The position numbers and the translations under genes were made by a program. Shown piece after piece: positions 44,538 to 52,312 of a stretch of DNA of 64,000 nucleotides. The stretch's first letter is position 1; the number at the start of each line of letters is the position of its first letter. Below the pieces are notes generated by a model. The model worked only from the letters and a program-made list of their open reading frames with translations, was not told the origin of the DNA and ran no database searches. This DNA is from Pseudopelobacter sp964542535 (GTDB lineage Bacteria > Desulfobacterota > Desulfuromonadia > Geobacterales > Pseudopelobacteraceae), in NCBI GenBank assembly GCA_964542535.1, contig CAZIUE010000005.1, positions 62,001 to 126,000 on the forward strand, read 5' to 3'.

Positions 44538-45419
44538 TCAACCCGGCAACGGAGAACGTAGCCGTTCCACCCGCCCCGCCGCGGACCAGGGGTAGTCAGC
44601 CAGATGCTCCTCCAGTTCACCTCCGGTATAGCGGTTGACCCGCTGTACGGCCAGAAGAACGGTCATCACCAGCGGCAGGGTGTAGATCAGGATGCTGGAA
44701 AGTCCCATGAAGCGCTCACCGATCCAGAAGGTCACCCCGATGTTGAACACCAGCACCGACAGGTAGAGCAGCGGTCCCAACAGGGAGCGGAAGGGGAGGG
44801 CGCAGACCCCCGCCGGTTTTTCCGTCTGCCGCGGCCCATCGATGAGTTGAAAAGCAGCCACCAGGCAGAGGCTGGTCAGGAGCCAGCCGGCATAGTTGGA
44901 GAGCGGCACCCCGAAGTGGATGCCGGTGGTGCCGTAGCCGTAGATCTGCCCCAGGAACCAACGCCCTCCCTGGAGAGCCACCGGGTCGATGACAATGTCC
45001 AGAAAGGTCTGCAGAAAGGCGCCCAGGATCAGGGCCGCCGGGGAGCGGCGGAGACGGCGGGTTTCAAGGGTCGCCAGATCCCAGGGCCGGCTCTTGAGGG
45101 GTGAGAGGATGAACAGCGCCGTGCTGTAGCTGCAGTAGGTCAGAAAAACGTAGGAAAGGGAGTCGAAGAAGGGAACCCCGGCCACCCACAGCTCCCGGCT
45201 GCTGGTGGTATCGATGTAGTAGTACCATCCGTAGGGAAACCCGGTGTTGATGGAGAGCCACTCCGATGAGAAGGCGATCAGGTAGCCGGCCAGGGTGAAG
45301 GCAAGGGTTCGCTTCCACCCCACATGGGGAACGCAGGCCAGCAGATAGGCGGCGAAGAACGCGAATACGTAGGGCCGCATGGTGAAGGTGCCGATGGCGA
45401 TGTCCAGGTAATCATGCAT
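44538..45419 (-). CDS. CruF/DUF422-type carotenoid biosynthesis-like membrane protein
   Basis: A 293-residue membrane protein with about seven to eight helices. INTGFPYGWYYYIDTTS and VPFFDSLSYVFLTYCSYSTA match the CruF-like (DUF422) family, one branch of which hydrates carotenoid 1,2-double bonds. No other carotenoid gene lies here, so the substrate is open. The gene ends convergently with the amidohydrolase and starts seven bases after the 613-residue unknown gene, suggesting co-transcription. Confidence 0.82.
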   Translation of the reverse strand: MHDYLDIAIGTFTMRPYVFAFFAAYLLACVPHVGWKRTLAFTLAGYLIAFSSEWLSINTGFPYGWYYYIDTTSSRELWVAGVPFFDSLSYVFLTYCSYSTALFILSPLKSRPWDLATLETRRLRRSPAALILGAFLQTFLDIVIDPVALQGGRWFLGQIYGYGTTGIHFGVPLSNYAGWLLTSLCLVAAFQLIDGPRQTEKPAGVCALPFRSLLGPLLYLSVLVFNIGVTFWIGERFMGLSSILIYTLPLVMTVLLAVQRVNRYTGGELEEHLADYPWSAAGRVERLRSPLPG

Positions 45420-45425
45420 GTCGTC

Positions 45426-47267
45426 TCAGCTGAGTCCTTTCCGGATCTGGTAGAGCCCCTCAAGATCGAGGCCGTTTTTCTCGTAATAGTCGCGCTCCAG
45501 CTCTTCCACGTAGAAGCGGTCCAGACCGGAGTTCTCCAGGAAATCCTCCCGCAGGCCGACGTTGCATTCGGAGATGATGGCGGGGAGGAGGGTGTGCAGG
45601 TACATGGCCTCTTTCTTGATGGTGAAAATGGTCTCGTTGAACAGGTGGTCGGGGATCTCCCCCTGGATGCGCTTCTTGGCCTTGAGCTCCTCGGTAACTT
45701 CACGGCGCAGGGCCTGCTGGTCGGCCGTGCTGCTGAAGCGGGAGTAGAAGTTGCGGATGCGGTCGCGCACGTGCTCCAGGAGGGCAAGGTAGACGCGCTC
45801 CTCCTGGTCGATCTCCTTGAGACGCCTCTCCAGGGCCTCCAGGGACGAGGCGCTGGCCTCGATCTCCTCCAGCCCCTCCATGAGGGCCTGGACCTTGCGG
45901 CGGCCGAAGCGGCCCAGATAGGCATTGGTGAACAGGTCGTCGATGAACAGCTCCCGGAAGCAGTCCGGGCGCAGATTGTCGAAGGCCGCCTTGTGCTCCA
46001 GGAGGCTGCGCAGCATCTCCTCGTTAATGCGCACGTTTTCCATGAAGGCCAGGTTGTTGATCAGGCTGGAGACGCCGTCGAAACGGTCCAGGTAGGTGAC
46101 CACGTAGGAAAAACCGTCCAAAAGCCCCGGGTCGGCACCGTCGCGAATCTTCTCGTCACACTCCTTGCTGGCATCCAGCAGCAGCTGGTCGAAGGAGTGG
46201 TCACGCTTCTCCATGGCGAGCTTCTTGGCCCGGATCAGCCGGAACATATCCTCCCGATCGATGCGGCTTTCGATCTGTTTCTCTCGCAGGAAGATCCCCT
46301 GCAGGACCTGGCGGGTTTCGTCCAGATAGTCGTTCTCTTCCACGCTGACCAGGTTGCGGCCGTTCCTGAGCATCTCGTCCAAGGTGTAGAAGAGCGCGCC
46401 GGGGAGTTTGTTGCGCACCGAGAGGGTCTTCAGGCGGGTCAGGCGCGCGTTGTCCAGGCCGTCGATTCTCCCTTTGGCGTTGCAGGCCAGAAGGATGTTG
46501 CGGTACTCGTCCACGATGCGGCGATTGGCCGGGTGACGGTACATGACGTCGATACGGATGCGCTCCTGCTGGTAACGCTCAATGCGGTTCCGGCCCGCCA
46601 GGGCCACCAGGCGGCTGAAGTCGTCGTCGGAGATCTTCCTGTTCTGGAAGTAAAGTCCGCGGAACAGGTCGCGGTACTCCCGATGCCCCCGGTTGACCAG
46701 TTTGATGATGAACAACTGGGCCGCCTCGTCCCTGAGCAAGGGGAACAGCTCGGCGATCAGGGCATCGTCCCGCTCCTCCCCCACGGCCCCGGAGCGTTTG
46801 AGCAGTTTTCCCACCAGCCTGACCAGCTCCTCCTGCTGTTCCTTGAGGGCACGGGAGAGACGGGTGGAATGGACGAAGAAAAAATAGTTGCAGACCGCGT
46901 TGCCGTCCAGGAAGATGGCGTCGTACCCTTGGCTTCCCGAAGTGAGGTCGCTGAAGCGGACGATGCCGCTGGAGTCGTCCAGTTGGGCGCCGTACATGAC
47001 CAGGCGGTTAATGATCTCCGGTTTGGCCAGATCCGTGCAGGGCTGGTCCACGCCAAACATGTATTCGCAGAAGTACCCGCCGTTACCCTGATAGGAGATC
47101 CCCCCGGGGGTGATGACAAACTCATTACCCGGGGAGAAGATGCGCAGCCGCTCCTCCTCCTGGACGATGTTGAAGAAGTGGCGCTGATAAGCCTCGGTCC
47201 CCACCACCATGGCGTAGTACTCGATTCCGTCAGCGGCCTGTCCGTGAAGCCTGATGTCCTTATGCAT
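45426..47267 (-). CDS. Uncharacterised 613-residue protein
   Basis: A 613-residue soluble, mostly helical protein with many charged residues. No domain is recognised with confidence. The first 150 residues are more beta-like (EYYAMVVGTEAYQRHFFNIV, GGYFCEYMFGVDQPCT); the remainder is helix-rich with likely coiled coils (LEEIEASASSLEALERRLKE). It resembles conserved hypotheticals found in Geobacter relatives, though not by a name I can defend. ATG 47267 is chosen; the upstream frame reads antisense of the hydrolase gene. It overlaps no gene and is closely spaced with the CruF-like gene. Confidence 0.75.
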   Translation of the reverse strand: MHKDIRLHGQAADGIEYYAMVVGTEAYQRHFFNIVQEEERLRIFSPGNEFVITPGGISYQGNGGYFCEYMFGVDQPCTDLAKPEIINRLVMYGAQLDDSSGIVRFSDLTSGSQGYDAIFLDGNAVCNYFFFVHSTRLSRALKEQQEELVRLVGKLLKRSGAVGEERDDALIAELFPLLRDEAAQLFIIKLVNRGHREYRDLFRGLYFQNRKISDDDFSRLVALAGRNRIERYQQERIRIDVMYRHPANRRIVDEYRNILLACNAKGRIDGLDNARLTRLKTLSVRNKLPGALFYTLDEMLRNGRNLVSVEENDYLDETRQVLQGIFLREKQIESRIDREDMFRLIRAKKLAMEKRDHSFDQLLLDASKECDEKIRDGADPGLLDGFSYVVTYLDRFDGVSSLINNLAFMENVRINEEMLRSLLEHKAAFDNLRPDCFRELFIDDLFTNAYLGRFGRRKVQALMEGLEEIEASASSLEALERRLKEIDQEERVYLALLEHVRDRIRNFYSRFSSTADQQALRREVTEELKAKKRIQGEIPDHLFNETIFTIKKEAMYLHTLLPAIISECNVGLREDFLENSGLDRFYVEELERDYYEKNGLDLEGLYQIRKGLS

Positions 47268-47310
47268 AGAATGTCCGGTCCCCCGTCCGGTGGGGGAGTT
47301 CCCCCCAGGG

Positions 47311-48078
47311 TCAGTACCTCCCCTCCAGGTCGAGCTCCATGCCGTCATAGGCGAATTCGAATCCGGTCGGCAGCCTGACGCCATCGGCATAGAGGACGTC
47401 GTGGGACAGGTGGGTCAGGATGGTACGGCCCGGTTGCAGCGGGCGCACGGCCGCGATGGCCGTTGCGATGTTGAAGTGGGACGGGTGCGGATTCCAGCGC
47501 AGACCGTCGATGACCAGCACCTCCAGCCCCCGCAACAGCGGCAGGGACGACTCCGGGATCTCGTTGCAGTCGGTCAGATAGGCGAAGGTTCCGATGCGGT
47601 ACCCCAGGGCCGAGATGGCGCCGTGGGTCAGGGGGATCGGGATCACGGTCAGACCGAACAGTTCGAAGGGGGCGGAGACGTTGTGCGCCTTCAGCAACGG
47701 CGTGTAACCGGACCCTTCGCGCTCCAGGAAGATGTAGGAAAAGCCGTTCATCAGGATGGCAAAGGTAGCCGCCGAGGCATAGCAGGGAATGACTCTCCTG
47801 TGAAGGAAGTGAAAGCCGCGCAGGTCGTCGATGCCGTTGACATGGTCAGCGTGGGGATGGGTGAAAAGCACGGCATCGATGTGCCTGATCTTCTCGCGCA
47901 GCGCCTGCTGGCGCAGGTCGGTGGAGGTATCCACCAGGATGTTTCTGCCTCCGTGACGGATGAGCAGCGACGCCCTGGTGCGTACGTCGCGGGGGTCATC
48001 CGAGGAGCAGACCGCGCACTCGCATCCCACCATGGGCACGCCGGTGGAGGTTCCGCTCCCGAGTATTGTGAACTTCAT
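47311..48078 (-). CDS. Metallo-beta-lactamase-fold hydrolase (PhnP-like)
   Basis: A 255-residue MBL-fold protein: MKFTILGSGTSTGVPMVGCE, the metal motif FTHPHADHVNGID (His74, His76, Asp78, His79), LTDCNEIPESS and THLSHDV. The C-x-C-x2-C at residues 19-24 and these motifs resemble PhnP-type cyclic phosphodiesterases. Substrate unknown. ATG 48078 after AAGGACACC. It diverges from dapF across the large gap described next. Confidence 0.9.
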   Translation of the reverse strand: MKFTILGSGTSTGVPMVGCECAVCSSDDPRDVRTRASLLIRHGGRNILVDTSTDLRQQALREKIRHIDAVLFTHPHADHVNGIDDLRGFHFLHRRVIPCYASAATFAILMNGFSYIFLEREGSGYTPLLKAHNVSAPFELFGLTVIPIPLTHGAISALGYRIGTFAYLTDCNEIPESSLPLLRGLEVLVIDGLRWNPHPSHFNIATAIAAVRPLQPGRTILTHLSHDVLYADGVRLPTGFEFAYDGMELDLEGRY

Positions 48079-48660
48079 TACCGGTGTCCTTCGGAAAAAA
48101 TATGCCGTGAACCTATCAGAATTGCCCTCCCCAGGCAAGGCGTTTTCCCGTGCGGAAGCGGAGACTTCCGACGCGGAAACGGTGGCCCCGAGCGCAACTC
48201 CCCCATCGGTCAGGCTATCGCGGCGAAACGCTCACCACCCTCCGGAAGCCACCACGGGGACCATGGGCGGAAGCATACCTCCAGACGTGGCGACTGTCGA
48301 GAACCCGAATCCCGCGCCGCCTCCCTCCGCATGCCTGACCTGCCTCTGCGCCGGACCTGTTCCGCGACAGAGGAGGGCTCGGCGAAGGCCCACCCGGACA
48401 GACGGCCTCAACGCGGTGGCGACGTCGGGAATCCGCCCCTTTCAGGCACACAGGTCTCTGGTGCCACCGGATCCAGGGGGAACGCTACGTTCCACGGCGT
48501 GCCGCGGACCGGCACGTCCCCGCCCCGGCTCCACAGCCCGAAACTCCCGACAGGCGCGGGTTCCAGGTACCCGAAGGGGGTGAAATATGCTTGTTGCGTC
48601 GATGCGGATTTGCTATGGTAACGCACCATGTCATTCGATACGCAAAGGGGAAGAATAACG
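48079..48660. other. 582-base gap without a supported gene, hairpin-rich
   Basis: GC-rich DNA between the divergent hydrolase and dapF genes. Open frames here are out-of-frame continuations of antisense frames. Several perfect hairpins stand close together: GGAAG/CTTCC (48159-48174), GGCAC/GTGCC (48444-48466), GAACG/CGTTC (48480-48492), CGTGCCG/CGGCACG (48499-48517), with GTCGGGA/TCCCGAC (48424-48550) closing the last three. That is a multi-branched fold on either strand. No Rfam-like motif was recognised. Confidence 0.6.
48591..48619 (+). promoter_or_regulatory. Candidate sigma-70 promoter of dapF
   Basis: TTGTTG (48591-48596) and TATGGT (48614-48619) with a 17-base spacer, 42 bases before the dapF start. 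Read by eye. Confidence 0.45.
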
Positions 48661-49497
48661 ATGAAATTCACCAAAATGCAGGGCGCCGGCAATGACTATG
48701 TCTACGTGAACTGTTTCGAGGAGACGGTCGACGACCCCCGCAAGCTTGCCATACAGGTTTCCAACCGCAACTTCGGCATCGGCTCGGACGGCCTGATCTT
48801 GATCATGCCCTCCACCAGGGCCGATGTGCGCATGCGGATGTTCAATGCCGACGGCTCCGAGTCGGAGATGTGCGGCAACGGTATCCGCTGCGTGGCCAAA
48901 TATGCCTATGACCACGGCATCGTCTCCACGACGGAGATCAGCGCCGAAACCGGGGCCGGTATCCTGACCCTGCGGCTGTTCCCCGGCAGCGATGGAACGA
49001 TCGCCAAGGTGCGGGTCAACATGGGACCTCCCCGCCTGTCCCGCAACGAGATCCCCATGAAAGGGAACGCCGCTCCCCAGGTGGTAAACGAAAAACTCAC
49101 CGTGCTGGACCGTACCTTCCGCATCACCTGCGCCTCCATGGGTAACCCCCACTGCGTGATCTTCGTGGATGACGTGGCCGGATTCCCGGTGGCCACCTAT
49201 GGCCCGCTGATCGAGAACCACGAGCTGTTCCCCAACCGCACCAACGTGGAGTTCGTCCAGATAATTTCCCGCGACGAGGTGCGCCAGCGTACCTGGGAGC
49301 GAGGCGCCGGCGAGACCCTGGCCTGCGGCACCGGCTCCAGCGCCGTCACCGCGGCCTGCGTACTGAACGGACTCACCGGGAAACGCATCCTCAACCACCT
49401 CTCCGGCGGCGATCTGGAGATGGAGTGGGCCGAGGACGGCAACATCTACATGACCGGCCCGGCGGTGGAGGTATTTTCCGGGGAAATCAGGCTCTAA
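48661..49497 (+). CDS. dapF: Diaminopimelate epimerase
   Basis: A 278-residue PLP-independent epimerase that converts LL- to meso-diaminopimelate for lysine and peptidoglycan. MKFTKMQGAGNDYVYVN, Cys71 in SEMCGNGIRC and Cys222 in TLACGTGSSAV form the two-cysteine acid-base pair. ATG 48661 follows AAGGGGAAG; an earlier in-frame ATG at 48628 has no support. A possible UUCG-type hairpin follows the stop. Confidence 0.97.
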   Translation: MKFTKMQGAGNDYVYVNCFEETVDDPRKLAIQVSNRNFGIGSDGLILIMPSTRADVRMRMFNADGSESEMCGNGIRCVAKYAYDHGIVSTTEISAETGAGILTLRLFPGSDGTIAKVRVNMGPPRLSRNEIPMKGNAAPQVVNEKLTVLDRTFRITCASMGNPHCVIFVDDVAGFPVATYGPLIENHELFPNRTNVEFVQIISRDEVRQRTWERGAGETLACGTGSSAVTAACVLNGLTGKRILNHLSGGDLEMEWAEDGNIYMTGPAVEVFSGEIRL

Positions 49498-49643
49498 CCC
49501 CCTCCCGTCCTTCGGGGGAGCGGGACACGGGCGGCACCGTTCCTCCGGAGGATGTTCCTGAAACCAGGACCCACTTCGCGCGCTTTCCGGCACTCCATTA
49601 CCAACCGTCACCTGACCCGTCTGTCCCGCGGCCGCCCTACTTC

Positions 49644-49652
49644 TGGTATAGT
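49644..49652 (+). promoter_or_regulatory. Candidate extended -10 before glgP
   Basis: TGGTATAGT lies 60 bases before the phosphorylase start; no -35 is obvious. Read by eye. Confidence 0.35.
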
Positions 49653-49711
49653 TGGACAATCCGGGCTGCGCCGCGGCGCCGCCCCTATTCGTGGATGCTC
49701 AGGAGTACCTC

Positions 49712-52276
49712 ATGGACTTCAGCAAGATGCTGCATACGTTTTCCGTGGTTCCCTCACTGTCCGGCGACCTGGCGCCGCTCCAGCGCATCGCCTACAACCT
49801 GTGGTGGTGCTGGGAGCCGGATGCCATCAACCTGTTCCGCCGCATGGATGCCGACCTGTGGCAATCCACCCGCCACAACCCGGTGGAGATGCTGGGAATC
49901 CTCCAGCAGACCACTCTGGAAACCCTGCAGGGCGACGAGGGGTTCATGGCCCACCTGAAGATGGTGGACGAGAAGCTGGACGACTATCTCCAGGAGAAGA
50001 CCTGGTTCCAGAGGCACGCCGACGCCCACTCCACCATGAAGATCGCCTATTTCTCCATGGAATACGGTCTGCACGAATCCATTCCGATCTACTCCGGCGG
50101 CCTGGGCATCCTGGCCGGTGATCACCTCAAGTCGGCCAGCGACCTGGGGCTCCCCCTGGTGGGGGTGGGACTGCTCTACCGCCAGGGCTATTTCCGCCAG
50201 TACCTGAACAATGAGGGATGGCAGCAGGAGTACTACCCGGAAAACGACTTCTACAACCAGCCCCTCACCCTGGAGCGAGACGACAGTGGCCTCCCCCGGA
50301 CCATCCAGCTGGAATTCGGTCCCCGCAGGTTCCTGGCCCGGATCTGGCGGGTGCAGATCGGCCGGGTGCCGCTCTACCTGCTGGACACGAATCTGGAGGA
50401 GAACAGCCCCGAGGACCGGCTGATCACGGCCAAGCTCTATTTCGGCGACCAGGAGATGCGCATGCTGCAGGAGATCCTGCTGGGAGTCGGCGGTATCCGC
50501 GCCCTGCGGACACTGGGCATACTGCCCAACGTCTGCCACATGAACGAGGGGCACGCCGCCTTCCTGGCGCTGGAGCGCATCCGGCTCCTGATGGAACGCC
50601 GCGACGTGGGCTTCAGCGAAGCCCGCGAGATCGTCCGCGCCGGCAACATCTTCACCACCCACACGCCGGTGGAGGCGGGCATCGATCACTTCCCCGAGGT
50701 ACTCCTGGAGAAGTACTTCGGCCGCTACTACCGCTCCCTCGGCCTGAGCAGCGAAGAATTCCTGGGACTGGGGCGCCAGGATCCCGCCAACCACCAGGAG
50801 AGCTTCTGCATGGCTGTCCTGGCGCTGAAGCTTGCCGGCCACGCCAACGGCGTCAGCCAGTTGCACGGCGAGGTATCGCGCCGGATGTGGCGCAACATCT
50901 GGCCGGAGCTGCCCGATGAGCAGCTGCCGCTGACCTCCATCACCAACGGCGTCCACACCCGCACCTGGATGTCCTATCAGATGAGCAGTCTTCTGATACG
51001 CTACCTGGGCAACCGCTGGCGGGATGACCCGGCCGACCAGGGAAGTTGGCGCCGCGTCGCCCGGATCCCCGACGCCGAACTGTGGCGCACCCAGCAGAGC
51101 TGCCGCGAAAAGCTGGTGGACTTTGCCCGCAAACGGCTGAAGCAGCAGCTGGTCAGGGTGGGAGCCACCCTGAAGGAGATCTCCGTGGCCGAAGAGGTGC
51201 TGGACCCGGAGGTGCTTACCATCGGCTTTGCCCGGCGCTTCGCCACCTACAAGCGGGGAACCCTGCTGCTGCGCGACCTTGACCGCCTGGCCCGCATCCT
51301 GAACGACCCGGACAGGCCGGTGCAGATCATCTTCGCCGGCAAGGCCCACCCCCAGGATCACGAGGGAAAGGAGCTGATCCGGCAGATCGTCCAGGTTTCC
51401 CACCAGGAACGTTTCCGCCACCGCATCGTGTTCATCGAGGATTACGACATGGAGGTGGCACGCCACCTGGTTCAGGGGGTGGATGTGTGGCTCAACACGC
51501 CCTTGCGCCCCATGGAGGCCAGCGGCACCAGCGGCATGAAGGTGGCTTTCAACGGCGGCCTGAACATGAGCGTGCTGGACGGCTGGTGGTGCGAAGGATA
51601 CCAGCGCAACAACGGCTGGGCCATCGGCAAGGGGGAGGAATACGAGGATACGGAATATCAGAACCAGGTGGAGGGGCGCGCCATCTACGACCTGCTGGAG
51701 AAAGAGGTCGTGCCGCACTTCTATGAACGGGGGAGCGACGGCATCCCCCGGGCCTGGGTCGGCACCATGAAGGCGTCTCTCCAGAGCCTTTGCCCCATCT
51801 TTTCCACCGAACGCATGGTGCAGGAGTACACCACCAGCTCCTACCTTCCCTCCTACACCCAGTGGAGCAGGCTGGTGGCCGACGACCTGGCCCTGGCCCT
51901 GGATCTGGCACACTGGAAGGAGCGTATCTTCAAGGCCTGGCCCCAGCTGCGCATCGAACATGCCCAGGCCCAGGTCTCCGAGGCGGTGGCGGTGGGAAGC
52001 ATCATCCCCATCAGCGCCCGCGTGGCCCTGGGGGACCTGGAGGTTGACGAGGTAGCCGTGGAGGGGTACTTCGGCGTACTGGACTCAACCGGTGTCATCC
52101 AGGGGGGAGAGAGCGTCACCCTTGAGCATGTCAGCGCCCTGGGCAACGCGGTCCACCTGTTTTCGGGCATGATCGAATGCCGCTTCTGTGGGCGGCACGG
52201 CTTCATGCTGCGGGTCATGCCGCGCCACAAGCAGCTGGGCAATGTGTATGAGCCCGGCTATCTGCTCTGGGGCTAG
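49712..52276 (+). CDS. glgP: Alpha-glucan (glycogen) phosphorylase
   Basis: An 854-residue enzyme of the short bacterial phosphorylase type with an N-terminal DUF3417 part (RIAYNLWWCWEPDAINLFRR). It releases glucose-1-phosphate from glycogen. YFSMEYGLHESIPIYSGGLG, CHMNEGHAAFLALERI, TTHTPVEAGIDHF, and the PLP region RPMEASGTSGMKVAFNGGL (the Lys in GMK binds PLP) are intact. ATG 49712 follows AGGAG. The frame upstream to 49652 is not conserved. Confidence 0.95.
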   Translation: MDFSKMLHTFSVVPSLSGDLAPLQRIAYNLWWCWEPDAINLFRRMDADLWQSTRHNPVEMLGILQQTTLETLQGDEGFMAHLKMVDEKLDDYLQEKTWFQRHADAHSTMKIAYFSMEYGLHESIPIYSGGLGILAGDHLKSASDLGLPLVGVGLLYRQGYFRQYLNNEGWQQEYYPENDFYNQPLTLERDDSGLPRTIQLEFGPRRFLARIWRVQIGRVPLYLLDTNLEENSPEDRLITAKLYFGDQEMRMLQEILLGVGGIRALRTLGILPNVCHMNEGHAAFLALERIRLLMERRDVGFSEAREIVRAGNIFTTHTPVEAGIDHFPEVLLEKYFGRYYRSLGLSSEEFLGLGRQDPANHQESFCMAVLALKLAGHANGVSQLHGEVSRRMWRNIWPELPDEQLPLTSITNGVHTRTWMSYQMSSLLIRYLGNRWRDDPADQGSWRRVARIPDAELWRTQQSCREKLVDFARKRLKQQLVRVGATLKEISVAEEVLDPEVLTIGFARRFATYKRGTLLLRDLDRLARILNDPDRPVQIIFAGKAHPQDHEGKELIRQIVQVSHQERFRHRIVFIEDYDMEVARHLVQGVDVWLNTPLRPMEASGTSGMKVAFNGGLNMSVLDGWWCEGYQRNNGWAIGKGEEYEDTEYQNQVEGRAIYDLLEKEVVPHFYERGSDGIPRAWVGTMKASLQSLCPIFSTERMVQEYTTSSYLPSYTQWSRLVADDLALALDLAHWKERIFKAWPQLRIEHAQAQVSEAVAVGSIIPISARVALGDLEVDEVAVEGYFGVLDSTGVIQGGESVTLEHVSALGNAVHLFSGMIECRFCGRHGFMLRVMPRHKQLGNVYEPGYLLWG

Positions 52277-52312
52277 CGGAGCGGTGGACGACCGGGACAG
52301 GATACTTACGCC

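Noticed and set aside
45324..47378. Plus-strand open frame of 684 codons
   Set aside because: It lies opposite the 613-residue gene and has the mirrored composition of that frame, with no recognisable domain.
48300..48420. Possible SRP or RNase P RNA in the dapF gap (AGGTCCGG-like stretch on the minus strand)
   Set aside because: The key SRP motif GGAAGGAAGCAG and the RNase P conserved blocks are absent.
47960..48583. Plus-strand open frame in the dapF gap
   Set aside because: It begins antisense to the hydrolase gene and continues with random-looking Pro/Arg-rich sequence and no ribosome site.
49754..51961. Minus-strand open frame of 735 codons
   Set aside because: It lies entirely antisense to the glycogen phosphorylase gene and shows no family motifs.
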